A stretch of DNA of 42,974 bases from Azospirillum sp. (lineage in GTDB: Bacteria > Pseudomonadota > Alphaproteobacteria > CACIAM-22H2): NCBI GenBank assembly GCA_020249045.1, contig JADCGK010000142.1, positions 1 to 42,974 on the forward strand. Reading direction: 5' to 3'. The notes under the pieces were generated by a model. The model was not told where the DNA came from and searched no databases. It saw nothing but the letters and a program-made list of their open reading frames with translations. Positions 32,699 through 42,603 of this stretch are shown here, one piece after another (the stretch's first letter is position 1; each line of letters starts with the position of its first letter). The position numbers and the translations under genes were made by a program.

Positions 32699-32724
32699 TC
32701 GGCGAAGGGGAGGGACTTCGCCGA
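32699..32724 (+). promoter_or_regulatory. purH leader hairpin with Shine-Dalgarno in the loop
   Basis: TCGGCGAAG pairs perfectly with CTTCGCCGA (9 bp, with five G-C pairs), leaving the 8-base loop GGGAGGGA. The loop is the ribosome-binding sequence of purH, and the A of the ATG is the closing base of the stem. The spacing from loop to ATG is eight bases. Such a structure could present or regulate the Shine-Dalgarno sequence. The pairing is seen; regulation is inferred. Confidence 0.6.
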
Positions 32725-34301
32725 TGCCGTCCGTCAAAATCCGCCGCGCCGTTCTATCCGTTTCCGACAAAACCGGTCTGGTCGATTTCGCCCGCGCGCT
32801 GGCGCGCCACGGCGTCGAATTGCTGTCCACGGGCGGAACCGCGAAGGCGCTGGCCGAGGCGGGGCTGACGGTGATCGACGTCGGCACGCATACCGGCTTC
32901 CCCGAGATGATGGACGGCCGGGTCAAGACGCTGCACCCGACGATCCATGGCGGCATCCTCGCGCGGCGGGACGTGGCCGACCACGTCGCCGCGATGGCCG
33001 CGCACCAGATCGCCCCCATCGATCTGGTGGTCGTGAACCTTTACCCCTTCGAAGCGACGGTCGCCAAAGGATCGAGCGAAGCGGATTGCGTCGAGAACAT
33101 CGACATCGGCGGGCCGGCGATGATCCGGTCGGCGGCGAAGAATCATGAATCGGTCGTCGTGGTGGTGGACGCGGCGCAATACGCCGATCTGATCGCGGCG
33201 ATGGACGCGCAAGACGGGGCGACCGACCTTGCGCTGCGCAAGCGCTTCGCGGCGGCGGCATACGCGCGCACCGCCGCCTACGACACGGCGATTGCGACAT
33301 GGTTCGCGGGGCGTCTGGGCACGGCGTTCCCCGCGCGGCTGGGCGTTGCGGGCACGCGGCGGCAGGAATTGCGCTACGGCGAGAACCCGCACCAAGCGGC
33401 GGCGTTCTACACGGACGGATCGAACCGCCCCGGAATCGCGACCGCCGCGCAGATCCAGGGCAAGGAACTCTCCTACAACAACCTCAACGACACCGACGCC
33501 GCCTTCGAAGCCGCGGCCGAATTCGACGGGCCCGCGTGCGTGATCGTCAAGCACGCCAATCCGTGCGGCGTGGCGCTGGGTGCCGATCCGCACGCGGCCT
33601 ATCTGAAGGCGCTGGCGTGCGATCCGGTGTCCGCCTTCGGCGGGATCGTCGCCTTCAACCGGGCGCTGACGGCCGCCGCCGCCGCCGAGATCGCCAAGAT
33701 CTTCGTCGAAGTGATCGTCGCCCCCGACGCCGAACCCAAGGCGCGCGAGATCCTCGCGGGCAAAAAGAATCTGCGCTTGCTGCTGACCGGCGGCGTGCCC
33801 GATCCGGCGGCACCCGGCCTGTCGGTCAAGACGCTGGCGGGCGGCTTCCTCGCGCAATCGCGCGACGCGGGCCGCGTGGGCCTCGCCGACCTCAAGGTCG
33901 TGACCAAGCGCGCCCCCACGCCCGCCGAACTCGAAGACATGCTGTTCGCCTTTCGCGTCGCCAAACACGTGAAGTCGAACGCGATCGTCTACGCGAAGGG
34001 CGGCGCCACCGTGGGCATCGGCGCCGGCCAGATGAGCCGCGTCGATTCCTCGCGCATCGCCGCGTGGAAGGCGGCCGAAGCGGCCAAGGCCGCGGGCGAA
34101 GCGGCGACCCGCGCGATGGGCTCCGTGGTCGCGTCGGACGCGTTCTTTCCGTTCGCCGACGGCTTGCTGGCGGCGGCCGAGGCCGGCGCCACCGCCGTGA
34201 TCCAGCCCGGCGGTTCGATGCGCGACGCCGAGGTGATCGCCGCGGCCGACGAGAAGGGCCTGGCGATGGTCTTCACCGGGATGCGCCACTTCCGGCATTG
34301 A
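32724..34301 (+). CDS. purH: Bifunctional AICAR transformylase / IMP cyclohydrolase
   Basis: A 525-residue enzyme for the last two steps of IMP synthesis. The N-terminal MGS-like cyclohydrolase has '[18 protein letters not shown]'-type start (here '[18 protein letters not shown]'), '[15 protein letters not shown]' and '[20 protein letters not shown]'. The C-terminal transformylase has '[13 protein letters not shown]', '[11 protein letters not shown]' (catalytic Lys/His) and '[12 protein letters not shown]', ending with '[10 protein letters not shown]'. Length is normal and no catalytic residue is missing. Its ribosome site sits in a hairpin loop. It is preceded by the glycan ligase gene by 30 bases and may be partly transcribed from it. 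Confidence 0.97.
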   Translation: MPSVKIRRAVLSVSDKTGLVDFARALARHGVELLSTGGTAKALAEAGLTVIDVGTHTGFPEMMDGRVKTLHPTIHGGILARRDVADHVAAMAAHQIAPIDLVVVNLYPFEATVAKGSSEADCVENIDIGGPAMIRSAAKNHESVVVVVDAAQYADLIAAMDAQDGATDLALRKRFAAAAYARTAAYDTAIATWFAGRLGTAFPARLGVAGTRRQELRYGENPHQAAAFYTDGSNRPGIATAAQIQGKELSYNNLNDTDAAFEAAAEFDGPACVIVKHANPCGVALGADPHAAYLKALACDPVSAFGGIVAFNRALTAAAAAEIAKIFVEVIVAPDAEPKAREILAGKKNLRLLLTGGVPDPAAPGLSVKTLAGGFLAQSRDAGRVGLADLKVVTKRAPTPAELEDMLFAFRVAKHVKSNAIVYAKGGATVGIGAGQMSRVDSSRIAAWKAAEAAKAAGEAATRAMGSVVASDAFFPFADGLLAAAEAGATAVIQPGGSMRDAEVIAAADEKGLAMVFTGMRHFRH

Positions 34302-34390
34302 GGCCGGGGACGATTGTAAGCGTGCGCGCGCGGGCGAATCGGTCTATGCCTTTTTCACGATGACCAATTCGCCGCGTTCGCGCTGAAGCC

Positions 34391-35203
34391 ATGGAATTCG
34401 CCGCCGCCGAGCCGGAAAAAATCGCCGCGGAGATCCGCCGGACAGGCTCGGCCGTCGTCCGCGGCGCGTGGCGGCCTGAATCCCTGACGCCGTTCCGGAC
34501 GGCCATCGCCAATTACGTCCAGGTCCGGCGCGCGCGCGCGCGCACGGCCGATGCGCGCCCGCTGGACCGCATGCTCGACACGCATGGCGCCGGGACTGCG
34601 CGGATGATGGCCAACGAAAGATACTGGACGGACGAAGACTTCAAGAATCTCTTCGTGGGCAGCATCTATTCGCGGATTTGCGCGGCCTATTTCGACGGCA
34701 GCGAGCTGCGCATGTCCATGGATCGGAACGGTTTCCGGATTCACGATCCGGCGGTGTCGGAGAAATCCTTCATCCCCTACCATCAGGACAGCTACACCCA
34801 GGATCATCGGGTCAAGTCGGTGCTGAATTGCTGGACGCCGCTCGATCCCGCGGGCGTCGACGCGCCGGGGCTCGAGGTCGTCCGCAATCCCTGCCGGCCC
34901 GACTTTCCCCGCAAGGAATGGGGCCTGGCCAGCGCCAACGCCGCCTACGACCGGATCACGATCGAGCGCGAGCGGATCGTGGCCGAATACGGGGAATGCT
35001 TCGCCGCGCCCGCGCTGGCGGTCGGCGATTGCCTGATCTTCTCCGAGCACGTCATCCATCGGACCTACGTCACGCCGGGCATGACGAAACCCCGGATCAA
35101 CCTCGAGTTCCGCGTCTTCGCCCGCAACGTGTGCGTGGCCGTACCGGGTCTGCCGCCGATCGAGGCCGATACGGTTTCCCTCAGCGAGGAGCAACGTCCA
35201 TGA
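34391..35203 (+). CDS. Phytanoyl-CoA dioxygenase-family Fe(II)/2-oxoglutarate oxygenase
   Basis: A 270-residue non-heme iron oxygenase. The facial triad is visible as H131-x-D133 ('IPYHQDSYT') and H223 ('EHVIHRTYV'), with the 2-oxoglutarate-binding Arg at 235 ('KPRINLEFR'). The fold and spacing fit the PhyH family, members of which hydroxylate or halogenate small molecules, lipids or sugars. It is translationally linked to the methyltransferase (ATGA at 35200-35203), so the pair probably acts in sequence: hydroxylate, then O-methylate. The codon mix looks a little less GCGC-rich than neighbours, judged by eye. The 89-base gap after purH has no clear promoter. Substrate unknown. Confidence 0.88.
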   Translation: MEFAAAEPEKIAAEIRRTGSAVVRGAWRPESLTPFRTAIANYVQVRRARARTADARPLDRMLDTHGAGTARMMANERYWTDEDFKNLFVGSIYSRICAAYFDGSELRMSMDRNGFRIHDPAVSEKSFIPYHQDSYTQDHRVKSVLNCWTPLDPAGVDAPGLEVVRNPCRPDFPRKEWGLASANAAYDRITIERERIVAEYGECFAAPALAVGDCLIFSEHVIHRTYVTPGMTKPRINLEFRVFARNVCVAVPGLPPIEADTVSLSEEQRP

Positions 35204-35922
35204 CCGATCCCACCGACGCCCTCGTGCAGAAGATCGCGCTCGCCGTGATGCAGACGCAGTGGCAGAACGACCGCGACCTCGCCCATCAGATGTACGCTTT
35301 GGCCGTCCGCGAAAGCGCCGTCTACGCGAACGCCAAAATGCCGACCGCGACGGCCGTTCGCCCCTCCAAATATCCCGGGCCGGGACGCCTCGAGATGCTC
35401 GAACGCGCCTTGGCGATGGTGACCGTCAAGGACGGAAACTACGCCGAGTTCGGCGTCTACAAGGGCGAAACCCTGGCCTTCATCGCCGATCGGATCGACG
35501 CCGTCGCGTACGGCTTCGACTCGTTCCGGGGTCTGTCGGAGGATTGGTTCGTCGACGTCAAGAAGGGCCATTTCGATCTGGGCGGGCACGCGCCGGCGAT
35601 CCGCACGACCCAAGGAAACATCCGATTGGTCAACGGCTACTTCGCCGACACGATTCCGGAGTTCAAGCGCGCCGTCCCCGGCCCGCTCGCCTTCATGCAC
35701 ATCGATTGCGATCTGTACGAGAGCACCAAGGCGATCTTCGAGGGCCTCGGCGACCGCATCGTGCCCGGCACCGTCATCGTTTTCGACGAGTATCTGAACT
35801 ACCCGGGCTGGCAGAACCACGAATACAAGGCGTTCCAGGAATTCTGCGCGGCGAACGGGCGCAGCTACGAATACAAATCGTTCTGTCCGCTGTGGTTCTC
35901 CGTCGCATTGGTGATGACGTGA
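35200..35922 (+). CDS. TylF/MycF-like class I SAM O-methyltransferase
   Basis: A 240-residue methyltransferase. 'NYAEFGVYKGETLAFIADRI' is motif I of the TylF-like group, 'AYGFDSFRGLSEDWF' follows, and 'LAFMHIDCDLYESTKAIFEGL' and 'VIVFDEYLNYPGWQNHE' hold the acidic residues that chelate metal in characterised TylF/MycF sugar O-methyltransferases. GAGGAG lies just before ATG 35200 and overlaps the dioxygenase gene. It lacks any transmembrane part. Acceptor likely a sugar or small-molecule hydroxyl, possibly the one made by the upstream oxygenase. Confidence 0.85.
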   Translation: MTDPTDALVQKIALAVMQTQWQNDRDLAHQMYALAVRESAVYANAKMPTATAVRPSKYPGPGRLEMLERALAMVTVKDGNYAEFGVYKGETLAFIADRIDAVAYGFDSFRGLSEDWFVDVKKGHFDLGGHAPAIRTTQGNIRLVNGYFADTIPEFKRAVPGPLAFMHIDCDLYESTKAIFEGLGDRIVPGTVIVFDEYLNYPGWQNHEYKAFQEFCAANGRSYEYKSFCPLWFSVALVMT

Positions 35923-35950
35923 GCCGGCCGCGGGCGCCGGGCGCAGCGGT

Positions 35951-36241
35951 CTAGCGCAGCAGCGCTTCGGCGATCCGGGCCCATTCTTCGTCGAGCGATC
36001 CGGTCGCGGCCGGCTTCTTCGCGCGGGCGTACCAGTAGCGCGCGTTGCCCGAATCGCCTTCGACACGGTGCAGATAGGCGTGGACCCAATCGTGGTCCGC
36101 CTCGCCTTCATCCATCTGCGCGAGCTTGTGCGCCGCGTCCCATTGCCCGCGCGCCGCGTGCCACAGCGCTTCGAGCGGGCGCGCCACCCCGCGCGGCGGG
36201 GTGGCGTCGGCGAGCGTCGCGCGGAACTCGGCGAGGGTCAC
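35951..36241 (-). CDS. Small conserved-looking protein of unknown function
   Basis: A 96-residue helical protein that I recognise only as a recurring hypothetical: 'LEALWHAARGQWDAAHKLAQ' and 'DHDWVHAYLHRVEGDSGNARYWYARA' look like TPR-type helix pairs and are probably the conserved core. No signal peptide or metal motif. The start is GTG at 36241, four bases after the maeB stop and without its own ribosome site, so expression depends on maeB translation. It is convergent with the methyltransferase gene. Confidence 0.75.
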   Translation of the reverse strand: MTLAEFRATLADATPPRGVARPLEALWHAARGQWDAAHKLAQMDEGEADHDWVHAYLHRVEGDSGNARYWYARAKKPAATGSLDEEWARIAEALLR

Positions 36242-36245
36242 GCGG

Positions 36246-38543
36246 TCACTTGGCGATGGCTTGGAACGCGCCCAGCGCGGCCATGTTGACGATGTCGGAG
36301 ACCGACGCGCCGATCTGCACGATCTGCGCGGGTTGGGACAGGCCGACCAGGATCGGCCCCAACACCGTGCCGCCGGCCATCATCTGCACGAGCTTGGAGG
36401 CGATGTTGGCCGAATGCAGGCCCGGCATGACCAGCACGTTGGCGGGCCCCGACAGGCGGCTGAACGGATAGAGGTTCTTCATCAGCGCGTAGTCGAGCGC
36501 CACGTCCGGGCTCATGTCGCCCTCGAACTCGAAATCGATCGCGCGGCCCGCATCGTTCATGCGCTCCAATTCCTGCACGGCCTCGCGGACCTGGGCGGCC
36601 TTTTCGCGATGCGGATTGCCGAAATTGGTGAACGAGGTCAGCGCCACGCGCGGCTCGTGGCCGAGCTTGCGCGCGGCGGCCGCGGCGGCGATGGCGATTT
36701 CGGCCATGTCGCGCGCGTCGGGAAGTTCCGTCACGGTCGCGTCGGCGACGAAGACCGTGCGTTCCTTGGTCATCATCACCGAAAGCCCGATGAAGCGCTT
36801 GCCCTTCTCCACGTCGATCACGCGCCGGACGTCGTCGAGCGCCTGGTAGTACGAGCGCGTCGCCCCCGTCACCATCGCGTCGGCGTCGCCGGTCGCGACC
36901 ATCACGGCGGCGAACACGTTGCGGTCCTGGTTGACCATGCGCTGGCAATCGCGCTGGAGGGCGCCGTGCCGGCGCAACCGCGCGTAAAGATGGTCGGCGT
37001 AGCGCCTGTTGTCCTTCGAAAGCCGCGCGTTGTGGATTTCGAGGCCGAGCTGGGCGGGCGTTTGGGTGATGCCGGCGGCGCGCATCGTCTCCTCGACGCG
37101 CTCCTCGCGGCCGATCAGCACGGGCGTGCCGTAGCCCGAATTGCGGTAGGCGATGGCCGCACGGATCATCTTCTCGTCCTCGCCTTCGGCGAAGACCACA
37201 CGGCGCGGATTGGCGCGCACGGTTTCGAAGATGCGGTCGAGCATGGCGCCGGTCGGGTCGCGGCGCAGCGTCAGGGCGTGCTGATAGGCCTTCATGTCGG
37301 CGATGGGCTTGCGCGCGACGCCCGAGTCCATCGCCGCCTTGGCGACGGCGGCGGGCACGACCGAAATCAGCCGCGGATCGAACGGCACCGGAATGATGTA
37401 GTCGGGCCCGTAGCGCAGCTTGCGGCCCGAATAGGCGGCGTCGAGTCCGTCGGGCACTTCCTGGCGCGCGAGTTCGGCGATCGCGTGCGCGGCGGCGATC
37501 TTCATCTCCTCGTTGATCGTGCGCGCGCGCACGTCCAGCGCGCCGCGGAAGATGAACGGGAAGCCGAGCACGTTGTTGACCTGGTTCGGATAGTCCGAAC
37601 GGCCCGTGGCGACGATCACGTCGGCGCGGGCTTCCTTCGCCTCCTCCGGCGTGATTTCCGGATCGGGATTGGCCATCGCGAAGATGATCGGCTTGGGCGC
37701 CATCGAGCGCACCATGTCCTTCGTCAACGCACCCTTGACCGACAGGCCGAAGAACACGTCGCAGCCCTCCAGCGCGTCCTTCAGACTGCGCGCCTTGGTC
37801 GGCACGGCATGCGCGGATTTCCACTGGTTCATGGACTCCGTGCGGCCCTGGTAGATGACGCCCTTGGTGTCGGCCAGGATCACGTTCTCGTGGCGCATGC
37901 CCATCGCCTTGACGAGTTCGGCGCACGCGATGCCCGCCGAACCCGCGCCGTTGATCACCATCTTAGCCGTCTTGATGTCGCGGCCCGTCAGATGCAGCGC
38001 GTTGATCAGGCCCGCGGCGGCGACGATCGCGGTGCCATGCTGATCGTCGTGGAACACCGGGATGTCGAGCAATTCGCGCAGGCGCTGCTCGATCACGAAG
38101 CATTCGGGGGCCTTGATGTCCTCGAGATTGATGCCCCCGAACGTGACGCCCAAATAGCGCACGCAATTGACGAATTGATCGACGTCCTTGGTGTCGACCT
38201 CGAGGTCGATCGAATCGACGTCGGCGAAGCGCTTGAACAGGACCGCCTTGCCCTCCATCACCGGCTTGCCGCCCAGCGCGCCCAAATCGCCGAGACCCAG
38301 CACCGCCGTGCCGTTGGAGATCACGGCCACGAGATTGCCCTTGGACGTGTAGTCGTAGGCCGCGTCGGGGTTCTTGGCGATGTGCAGGCAGGGCCACGCC
38401 ACGCCGGGCGAATAGGCGAGCGAGAGGTCGCGCGCGGTCGTCAGCGGCTTGGTCGCGACGACTTCGATCTTGCCCGCCTTCCCGCCTTGCTGGTGGAAGA
38501 GCAGCGCATCCTGTTCGGTCACCGGCGCCGAGTCGTTGGCCAT
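36246..38543 (-). CDS. maeB: NADP-dependent malic enzyme with phosphotransacetylase-like C-terminus
   Basis: A 765-residue MaeB-type enzyme that decarboxylates malate to pyruvate. The malic domain (about residues 1-430) has 'YSPGVAWPC', '[29 protein letters not shown]', '[16 protein letters not shown]' (metal-binding Asp) and '[16 protein letters not shown]' (NADP site). The rest is a phosphotransacetylase-like domain ('[16 protein letters not shown]', '[15 protein letters not shown]', '[16 protein letters not shown]') that lacks PTA activity in studied MaeB and mediates allosteric control, for example by acetyl-CoA. ATG 38543 is chosen; the track's extra N-terminal 44 residues have no match. 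It diverges from mutS, the usual alphaproteobacterial arrangement. Confidence 0.96.
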   Translation of the reverse strand: MANDSAPVTEQDALLFHQQGGKAGKIEVVATKPLTTARDLSLAYSPGVAWPCLHIAKNPDAAYDYTSKGNLVAVISNGTAVLGLGDLGALGGKPVMEGKAVLFKRFADVDSIDLEVDTKDVDQFVNCVRYLGVTFGGINLEDIKAPECFVIEQRLRELLDIPVFHDDQHGTAIVAAAGLINALHLTGRDIKTAKMVINGAGSAGIACAELVKAMGMRHENVILADTKGVIYQGRTESMNQWKSAHAVPTKARSLKDALEGCDVFFGLSVKGALTKDMVRSMAPKPIIFAMANPDPEITPEEAKEARADVIVATGRSDYPNQVNNVLGFPFIFRGALDVRARTINEEMKIAAAHAIAELARQEVPDGLDAAYSGRKLRYGPDYIIPVPFDPRLISVVPAAVAKAAMDSGVARKPIADMKAYQHALTLRRDPTGAMLDRIFETVRANPRRVVFAEGEDEKMIRAAIAYRNSGYGTPVLIGREERVEETMRAAGITQTPAQLGLEIHNARLSKDNRRYADHLYARLRRHGALQRDCQRMVNQDRNVFAAVMVATGDADAMVTGATRSYYQALDDVRRVIDVEKGKRFIGLSVMMTKERTVFVADATVTELPDARDMAEIAIAAAAAARKLGHEPRVALTSFTNFGNPHREKAAQVREAVQELERMNDAGRAIDFEFEGDMSPDVALDYALMKNLYPFSRLSGPANVLVMPGLHSANIASKLVQMMAGGTVLGPILVGLSQPAQIVQIGASVSDIVNMAALGAFQAIAK

Positions 38544-38612
38544 CTCTGTTTCGCCTTTTCTTCTGTCGCGTTTCCCGGAGGGATTACGATGCCCCTCGAT
38601 TTTAAGGCGTGC

Positions 38613-38642
38613 ATGGTACGGGGTTCGCGGGGCCGGCGTCAA
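38613..38642 (-). promoter_or_regulatory. Candidate promoter of maeB
   Basis: On the minus strand TTGACG (38642-38637) and TACCAT (38618-38613) are separated by 18 bases, about 70 bases before the maeB ATG. The -35 is near consensus and the -10 is weaker. It lies in the 163-base maeB/mutS intergenic region, which also carries a weaker rightward candidate (TTGCTG-N17-CCTAAT at 38662-38690) for mutS. Confidence 0.45.
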
Positions 38643-38706
38643 AAAAACGCGCGCGGACGAATTGCTGCATTGCACCCGGCGCGGCCTAATTTATTCTCCG
38701 CCTCCC

Positions 38707-41397
38707 ATGGCCGACCCCCTGCCCACGCCGCCGCGCGATTCGGATAGCGCTATCACTCCGATGATGGCGCAGTATCTGGACCTCAAGCGCCAATATCCGA
38801 ACGCGCTGCTGTTCTATCGGATGGGCGATTTCTACGAGATGTTCTTCGACGACGCCGTAGCCGCGGCCAAGGCGCTGGACCTGACGCTGACCAAACGCGG
38901 CGTGCATCTGGGCCAGGAAATTCCGATGTGCGGCGTGCCCTGGCACGCGCATGAGGCCTATCTCGCGCGATTGATCCGCCAGGGCTTCCGGGTGGCGATT
39001 TGCGAGCAGCTCGAAGCGCCCGAGGAGGCCAAGAAGCGCGGCGCCAAATCGGTCGTGCGCCGCGATGTGGTGCGCGTGGTCACGCCGGGCACGCTGGTCG
39101 AGGACACGCTGCTCGATGCGCGGGCCAACAACTATCTCGCCTGCCTGGCCGAGGCGGCCGGGGCGATGGGGCTTGCGTGGCTCGACATGTCCACCGGCGA
39201 TTTCCGGCTGGAGACGACCGACGCGGCCCGTTTGGGTGCAGCCCTCGCGCGGATCTCGCCGGGCGAATTGCTGCTGTCCGAACGGCTTGCGGGTGCGTCC
39301 GAGCTGGCCGCGGCGATCGAGCCCTTCAAAGCGCGCCTGACGCCGCTGCCCGGCGCGCGCTTCGACAGCGAAAACGGCCGTCGGCGGCTCGAAACGCTCT
39401 ACGGCGTCAAATCGCTGGACGGATTCGGCAGTTTCGGGCGCGCGGAGATCGCCGCGGGCGGCGCGCTGGTGGACTACGTCGAACTCACCCAGAAAGGCCG
39501 TCTGCCCAAGCTCGCACCGCCCGCGCGCGCGGCGGCCGCCGGCACGATGGAGATCGATCCCGCCACGCGCCGCTCGCTCGAACTCACCGAAACCCAAAAC
39601 GGCGAGAAGCGCGGCTCGCTGCTCGCCACGATCGACCGCACCAAAACGGCGGCGGGCGCCCGATTGCTCGCCCAACGGCTGGCGGCGCCGCTGACCGATC
39701 CCGGGGCGATCGCATCGCGCCTGGACATGGTCGCGTTTTTCGTCGCCGCGGCGCGCGCGCGCGAAGGTTTGCGCGAAACCCTGGGCGGCTTTCCCGATCT
39801 GGAACGCGCGCTGCAGCGTTTGGCGTTGGGCCGGGGCGGACCGCGCGACCTGGTCGGCATCGGACAGGGCTTGCGCCGCCTGCCCCAAGCGCGCGCGGAA
39901 TTGCGCGCGGCGGCGGGCGAAGCCGCCATGCCGGACGGCATCCTCGCCGCCCTCGACGATCTGGGCGAGCACGGCGAACTCGCCGACAAGCTGGCCGCGG
40001 CGCTGGTCCCCGATCCGCCGCTGGACGCGCGCGACGGCGGTTTCATCGCTAAAGGCTACGCCCCGGAACTCGACGCGGCGCTGGAGGCGCGCGACGAAGC
40101 CCGGCGCCTGATCGCCGATCTTCAGCGCAAATACGCCGAGCAAACCGGCATCGCGGCGCTGAAGGTCCGCCACAACAACGTCATCGGCTATTTCGTCGAG
40201 GTCACGGCGGCGCACGGCGACAAGCTGCTGAAACCGGGCGGCGCCTTCATCCATCGCCAGACGATGGCCGGCGCCGTGCGCTTCACGACGGTCGAGCTTT
40301 CCGAACTCGAAAGCCGGATTTCGGGCGCGCGGGACAAGGCGCTCGCCCTCGAACTCGCGGCGTTCGCCGAGCTGTCGCGCGACACGCTGGCGCGGGCCGA
40401 GGCGATCGCCCGTGCGGCGAAGGCGCTGGCTGCCCTCGACGTCGCCGCCGCGTCGGCCGATTTGGCCGTCGACGGCGATTGGCGCCGGCCCACCGTCGAT
40501 TCCTCGCGCGCGTTCGAGGTCGAAGCGGGCCGCCATCCGGTCGTCGAGGCCGCACTGCGCGCGCGCGACGCGGCGGGCTTCGTCGCCAACGATTGCACGC
40601 TCGACGCGGAATCGGGCCAGTTCGTCTGGCTCGTGACCGGCCCCAACATGGCGGGCAAATCGACCTTCCTGCGCCAGAACGCATTGATCGCCGTGCTCGC
40701 GCAAGCCGGGCTTTACGTGCCCGCCAAGCGCGCGCGCATCGGGGCCGTCGACCGGCTGTTCAGCCGCGTCGGCGCGGCCGACGATCTGGCGCGCGGCCGA
40801 TCGACCTTCATGGTCGAGATGGTCGAAACGGCCGCGATCCTCAACCTTGCGGGTCCGCGCGCGCTGGTGATCCTCGACGAAATCGGGCGCGGGACCGCGA
40901 CGTGGGACGGGTTGTCGATCGCGTGGGCGTGCGTGGAGCATCTGCACGCCGCCAACAAGTGCCGCGCCTTGTTCGCCACGCATTATCACGAGCTGACCGC
41001 GCTCGCCGCCAAGCTGCCGGGCCTCGCGTGCCGGTCCATGCGGGTGAAGGAATGGAAGGGCGACGTCGTGTTCCTGCACGAAGTCGCGGCCGGCAGCGCC
41101 GATCGGTCCTACGGCATTCACGTCGCCAAACTGGCGGGGTTGCCGCAGGCGGCCGTGGCGCGCGCCGAGGAAGTGCTGAAGGCCTTGGAAGGCGGGGCGG
41201 AGGCGCAGAATCTCGCCAAGCTCGCCGAGGATCTGCCGCTGTTCTCGGCCCGGCCGCAAGGCGGGCTGCCCAAGGCGGCGGGCAATCCCGAACTCGAAGC
41301 GGCGCTCGACGCGATCCTGCCCGACGAACTCACGCCCAAACAGGCGCTCGAAGCGCTTTACGAATTGAAGCGCGTTCGCGCCAAAGGAGGAGAGTGA
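38707..41397 (+). CDS. mutS: DNA mismatch repair protein MutS
   Basis: An 896-residue MutS. The mismatch-recognition domain begins '[15 protein letters not shown]' (the F-x-E reader is in FYE). The lever and clamp follow ('[17 protein letters not shown]'), then the ATPase: Walker A '[20 protein letters not shown]' at about residue 644, the '[19 protein letters not shown]' signature and Walker B '[15 protein letters not shown]' at about 724, where the common GRGTST is GRGTAT. '[12 protein letters not shown]' and a C-terminal helix-turn-helix complete it. No Shine-Dalgarno is visible before ATG 38707: the upstream bases are pyrimidine-rich. The stop overlaps an SDR start (TGATG), with AAGGAGG in the last codons of mutS. 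Confidence 0.97.
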   Translation: MADPLPTPPRDSDSAITPMMAQYLDLKRQYPNALLFYRMGDFYEMFFDDAVAAAKALDLTLTKRGVHLGQEIPMCGVPWHAHEAYLARLIRQGFRVAICEQLEAPEEAKKRGAKSVVRRDVVRVVTPGTLVEDTLLDARANNYLACLAEAAGAMGLAWLDMSTGDFRLETTDAARLGAALARISPGELLLSERLAGASELAAAIEPFKARLTPLPGARFDSENGRRRLETLYGVKSLDGFGSFGRAEIAAGGALVDYVELTQKGRLPKLAPPARAAAAGTMEIDPATRRSLELTETQNGEKRGSLLATIDRTKTAAGARLLAQRLAAPLTDPGAIASRLDMVAFFVAAARAREGLRETLGGFPDLERALQRLALGRGGPRDLVGIGQGLRRLPQARAELRAAAGEAAMPDGILAALDDLGEHGELADKLAAALVPDPPLDARDGGFIAKGYAPELDAALEARDEARRLIADLQRKYAEQTGIAALKVRHNNVIGYFVEVTAAHGDKLLKPGGAFIHRQTMAGAVRFTTVELSELESRISGARDKALALELAAFAELSRDTLARAEAIARAAKALAALDVAAASADLAVDGDWRRPTVDSSRAFEVEAGRHPVVEAALRARDAAGFVANDCTLDAESGQFVWLVTGPNMAGKSTFLRQNALIAVLAQAGLYVPAKRARIGAVDRLFSRVGAADDLARGRSTFMVEMVETAAILNLAGPRALVILDEIGRGTATWDGLSIAWACVEHLHAANKCRALFATHYHELTALAAKLPGLACRSMRVKEWKGDVVFLHEVAAGSADRSYGIHVAKLAGLPQAAVARAEEVLKALEGGAEAQNLAKLAEDLPLFSARPQGGLPKAAGNPELEAALDAILPDELTPKQALEALYELKRVRAKGGE

Positions 41398-42095
41398 TGG
41401 AGAAGGTTGCGGTTCTGACCGGCGCGGGCAAGGGCATGGGCGGGGCGTGCGCGCGCGAACTGGCCGCGCGCGGCTGGAAGGTCGCGCTGTTGTCCCCGTC
41501 GGGCAACGCGGAAAAGCTCGCGGGCGAACTGGGCGGCGTGGGCGTGACGGGATCGGTCGTCGAAACCACCGATCTGCAACGCCTCGTCGACGCGGCGATG
41601 GGCAAGTGGGGCCGCATCGACGGCGTCGTCACCTCGACGGGCCATCCGCCCAAGGGCGATCTGCTCGCCCTCGACGACGCGGCGTGGAAGGCCGGGCTCG
41701 ACCTCGTGATCCTCGACGTCGTCAAACTCGCGCGCCTGGTCACGCCGATCATGGAAAAGCAGGGCAAAGGCGCTTGGGTGAACATCTCCACCTTCGCGGC
41801 CTACGAACCCGATCTCGCCTTTCCGATTTCCTGCGCGATGCGCGCGGGGCTCGGCGCCTTCGCCAAGCTCTACGCCGACCGTTACGCCAAAGCGGGCATC
41901 CGGATGAACAATCTGCTGCCCGGCTTCATCGACTCGCTGCCGGTGAAAGAGGCGCTGCTGCCCAGAATTCCGATGGGCCGCTACGGCAAAACCGCCGAAA
42001 TCGCCAAGACCGCGGCGTTCCTGCTGTCGGACGACGCGGGCTACATCACCGGGCAGAATTTGCGCGTCGACGGCGGGATCACGCGCGGCGTTTGA
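41397..42095 (+). CDS. SDR-family protein with a degenerate YxxxK site
   Basis: A 232-residue short-chain dehydrogenase-like protein. The cofactor motif 'VLTGAGKGMGGACARELAARG' is intact and 'GVVTSTGHPPKGDL' replaces the usual NNAG. The catalytic region reads 'NISTFAAYEPDLAFPISCAMRAG': aligned with the classical 'Y-x3-K-A-G', Tyr is Ser and Lys is Arg. The later 'IRMNNLLPGFID' and 'GYITGQNLRVDGGITRGV' parts are normal. It may be a divergent subfamily with different chemistry or a non-catalytic binder. It overlaps mutS by one base and has a very strong ribosome site (AAGGAGG) inside the mutS end, so it is made independently of mutS frequency. No functional link with mismatch repair is known. 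Confidence 0.88.
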   Translation: MEKVAVLTGAGKGMGGACARELAARGWKVALLSPSGNAEKLAGELGGVGVTGSVVETTDLQRLVDAAMGKWGRIDGVVTSTGHPPKGDLLALDDAAWKAGLDLVILDVVKLARLVTPIMEKQGKGAWVNISTFAAYEPDLAFPISCAMRAGLGAFAKLYADRYAKAGIRMNNLLPGFIDSLPVKEALLPRIPMGRYGKTAEIAKTAAFLLSDDAGYITGQNLRVDGGITRGV

Positions 42096-42124
42096 GCGCG
42101 GACGTCGTCGCCGAGGCTTTCGCC

Positions 42125-42589
42125 TCAGCGCGCGCCGAGCAGCTCGACGTCGAACACCAGCGTCGCGTTGGGCGGGATCACGTTGCCCGCGCCGCGCGCG
42201 CCGTAGCCCAGATCCGGCGGGATGATCAGCGTGCGCTGGCCGCCGGGCTTCATCGACGCCACGCCTTCGTCCCAGCCGCGGATCACCCGGCCCGCGCCGA
42301 GCGGAAATTCGAAGGGCTGGTTGCGGTCGCGCGAGGAATCGAATTTGCGCCCGCGCTGGCCGTTTTCGAGCAGCCAGCCGGTGTAGTGCACACGCACGGT
42401 TTGGCCCACGACCGGGGAATCCCCCGTCCCTTCGCGCGTGTCGAGAATGCCGAGGCCCGAACGCGTGCGTCGCGCGGTCGAAAGATCGGGGGTTTGCGCG
42501 TCGGCGGGATCGGTCATGGCGAGGAGGGCTCCTGGGACGAGGGCCCCGACGGCAAGGGCCAGGGCGGCGCGGCGAGGGATATGGGTCAT
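42125..42589 (-). CDS. Exported FKBP-type peptidyl-prolyl isomerase
   Basis: A 154-residue isomerase. An N-terminal signal ('[19 protein letters not shown]') directs export, probably to the periplasm. From about residue 45 it is a compact FKBP domain: '[36 protein letters not shown]' has the Tyr, Phe and Asp of the proline pocket, '[32 protein letters not shown]' is the core signature, and '[12 protein letters not shown]' the end strand. It would catalyse prolyl cis/trans isomerisation of exported proteins. It follows the edge gene by 14 bases and is convergent with the SDR gene. Confidence 0.93.
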   Translation of the reverse strand: MTHIPRRAALALAVGALVPGALLAMTDPADAQTPDLSTARRTRSGLGILDTREGTGDSPVVGQTVRVHYTGWLLENGQRGRKFDSSRDRNQPFEFPLGAGRVIRGWDEGVASMKPGGQRTLIIPPDLGYGARGAGNVIPPNATLVFDVELLGAR

Positions 42590-42603
42590 GGCCGGGCCTT
42601 CTA

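Noticed and set aside
32754-34298. 514-residue minus-strand ORF antisense to purH
   Set aside because: His/Arg/Asp-rich shadow of a clear purH gene.
36126-38747. 873-residue plus-strand ORF antisense to maeB
   Set aside because: The maeB reading has complete motifs; this frame has none.
38686-41259. 857-residue minus-strand ORF antisense to mutS
   Set aside because: Composition-driven shadow of mutS without motifs or ribosome site.
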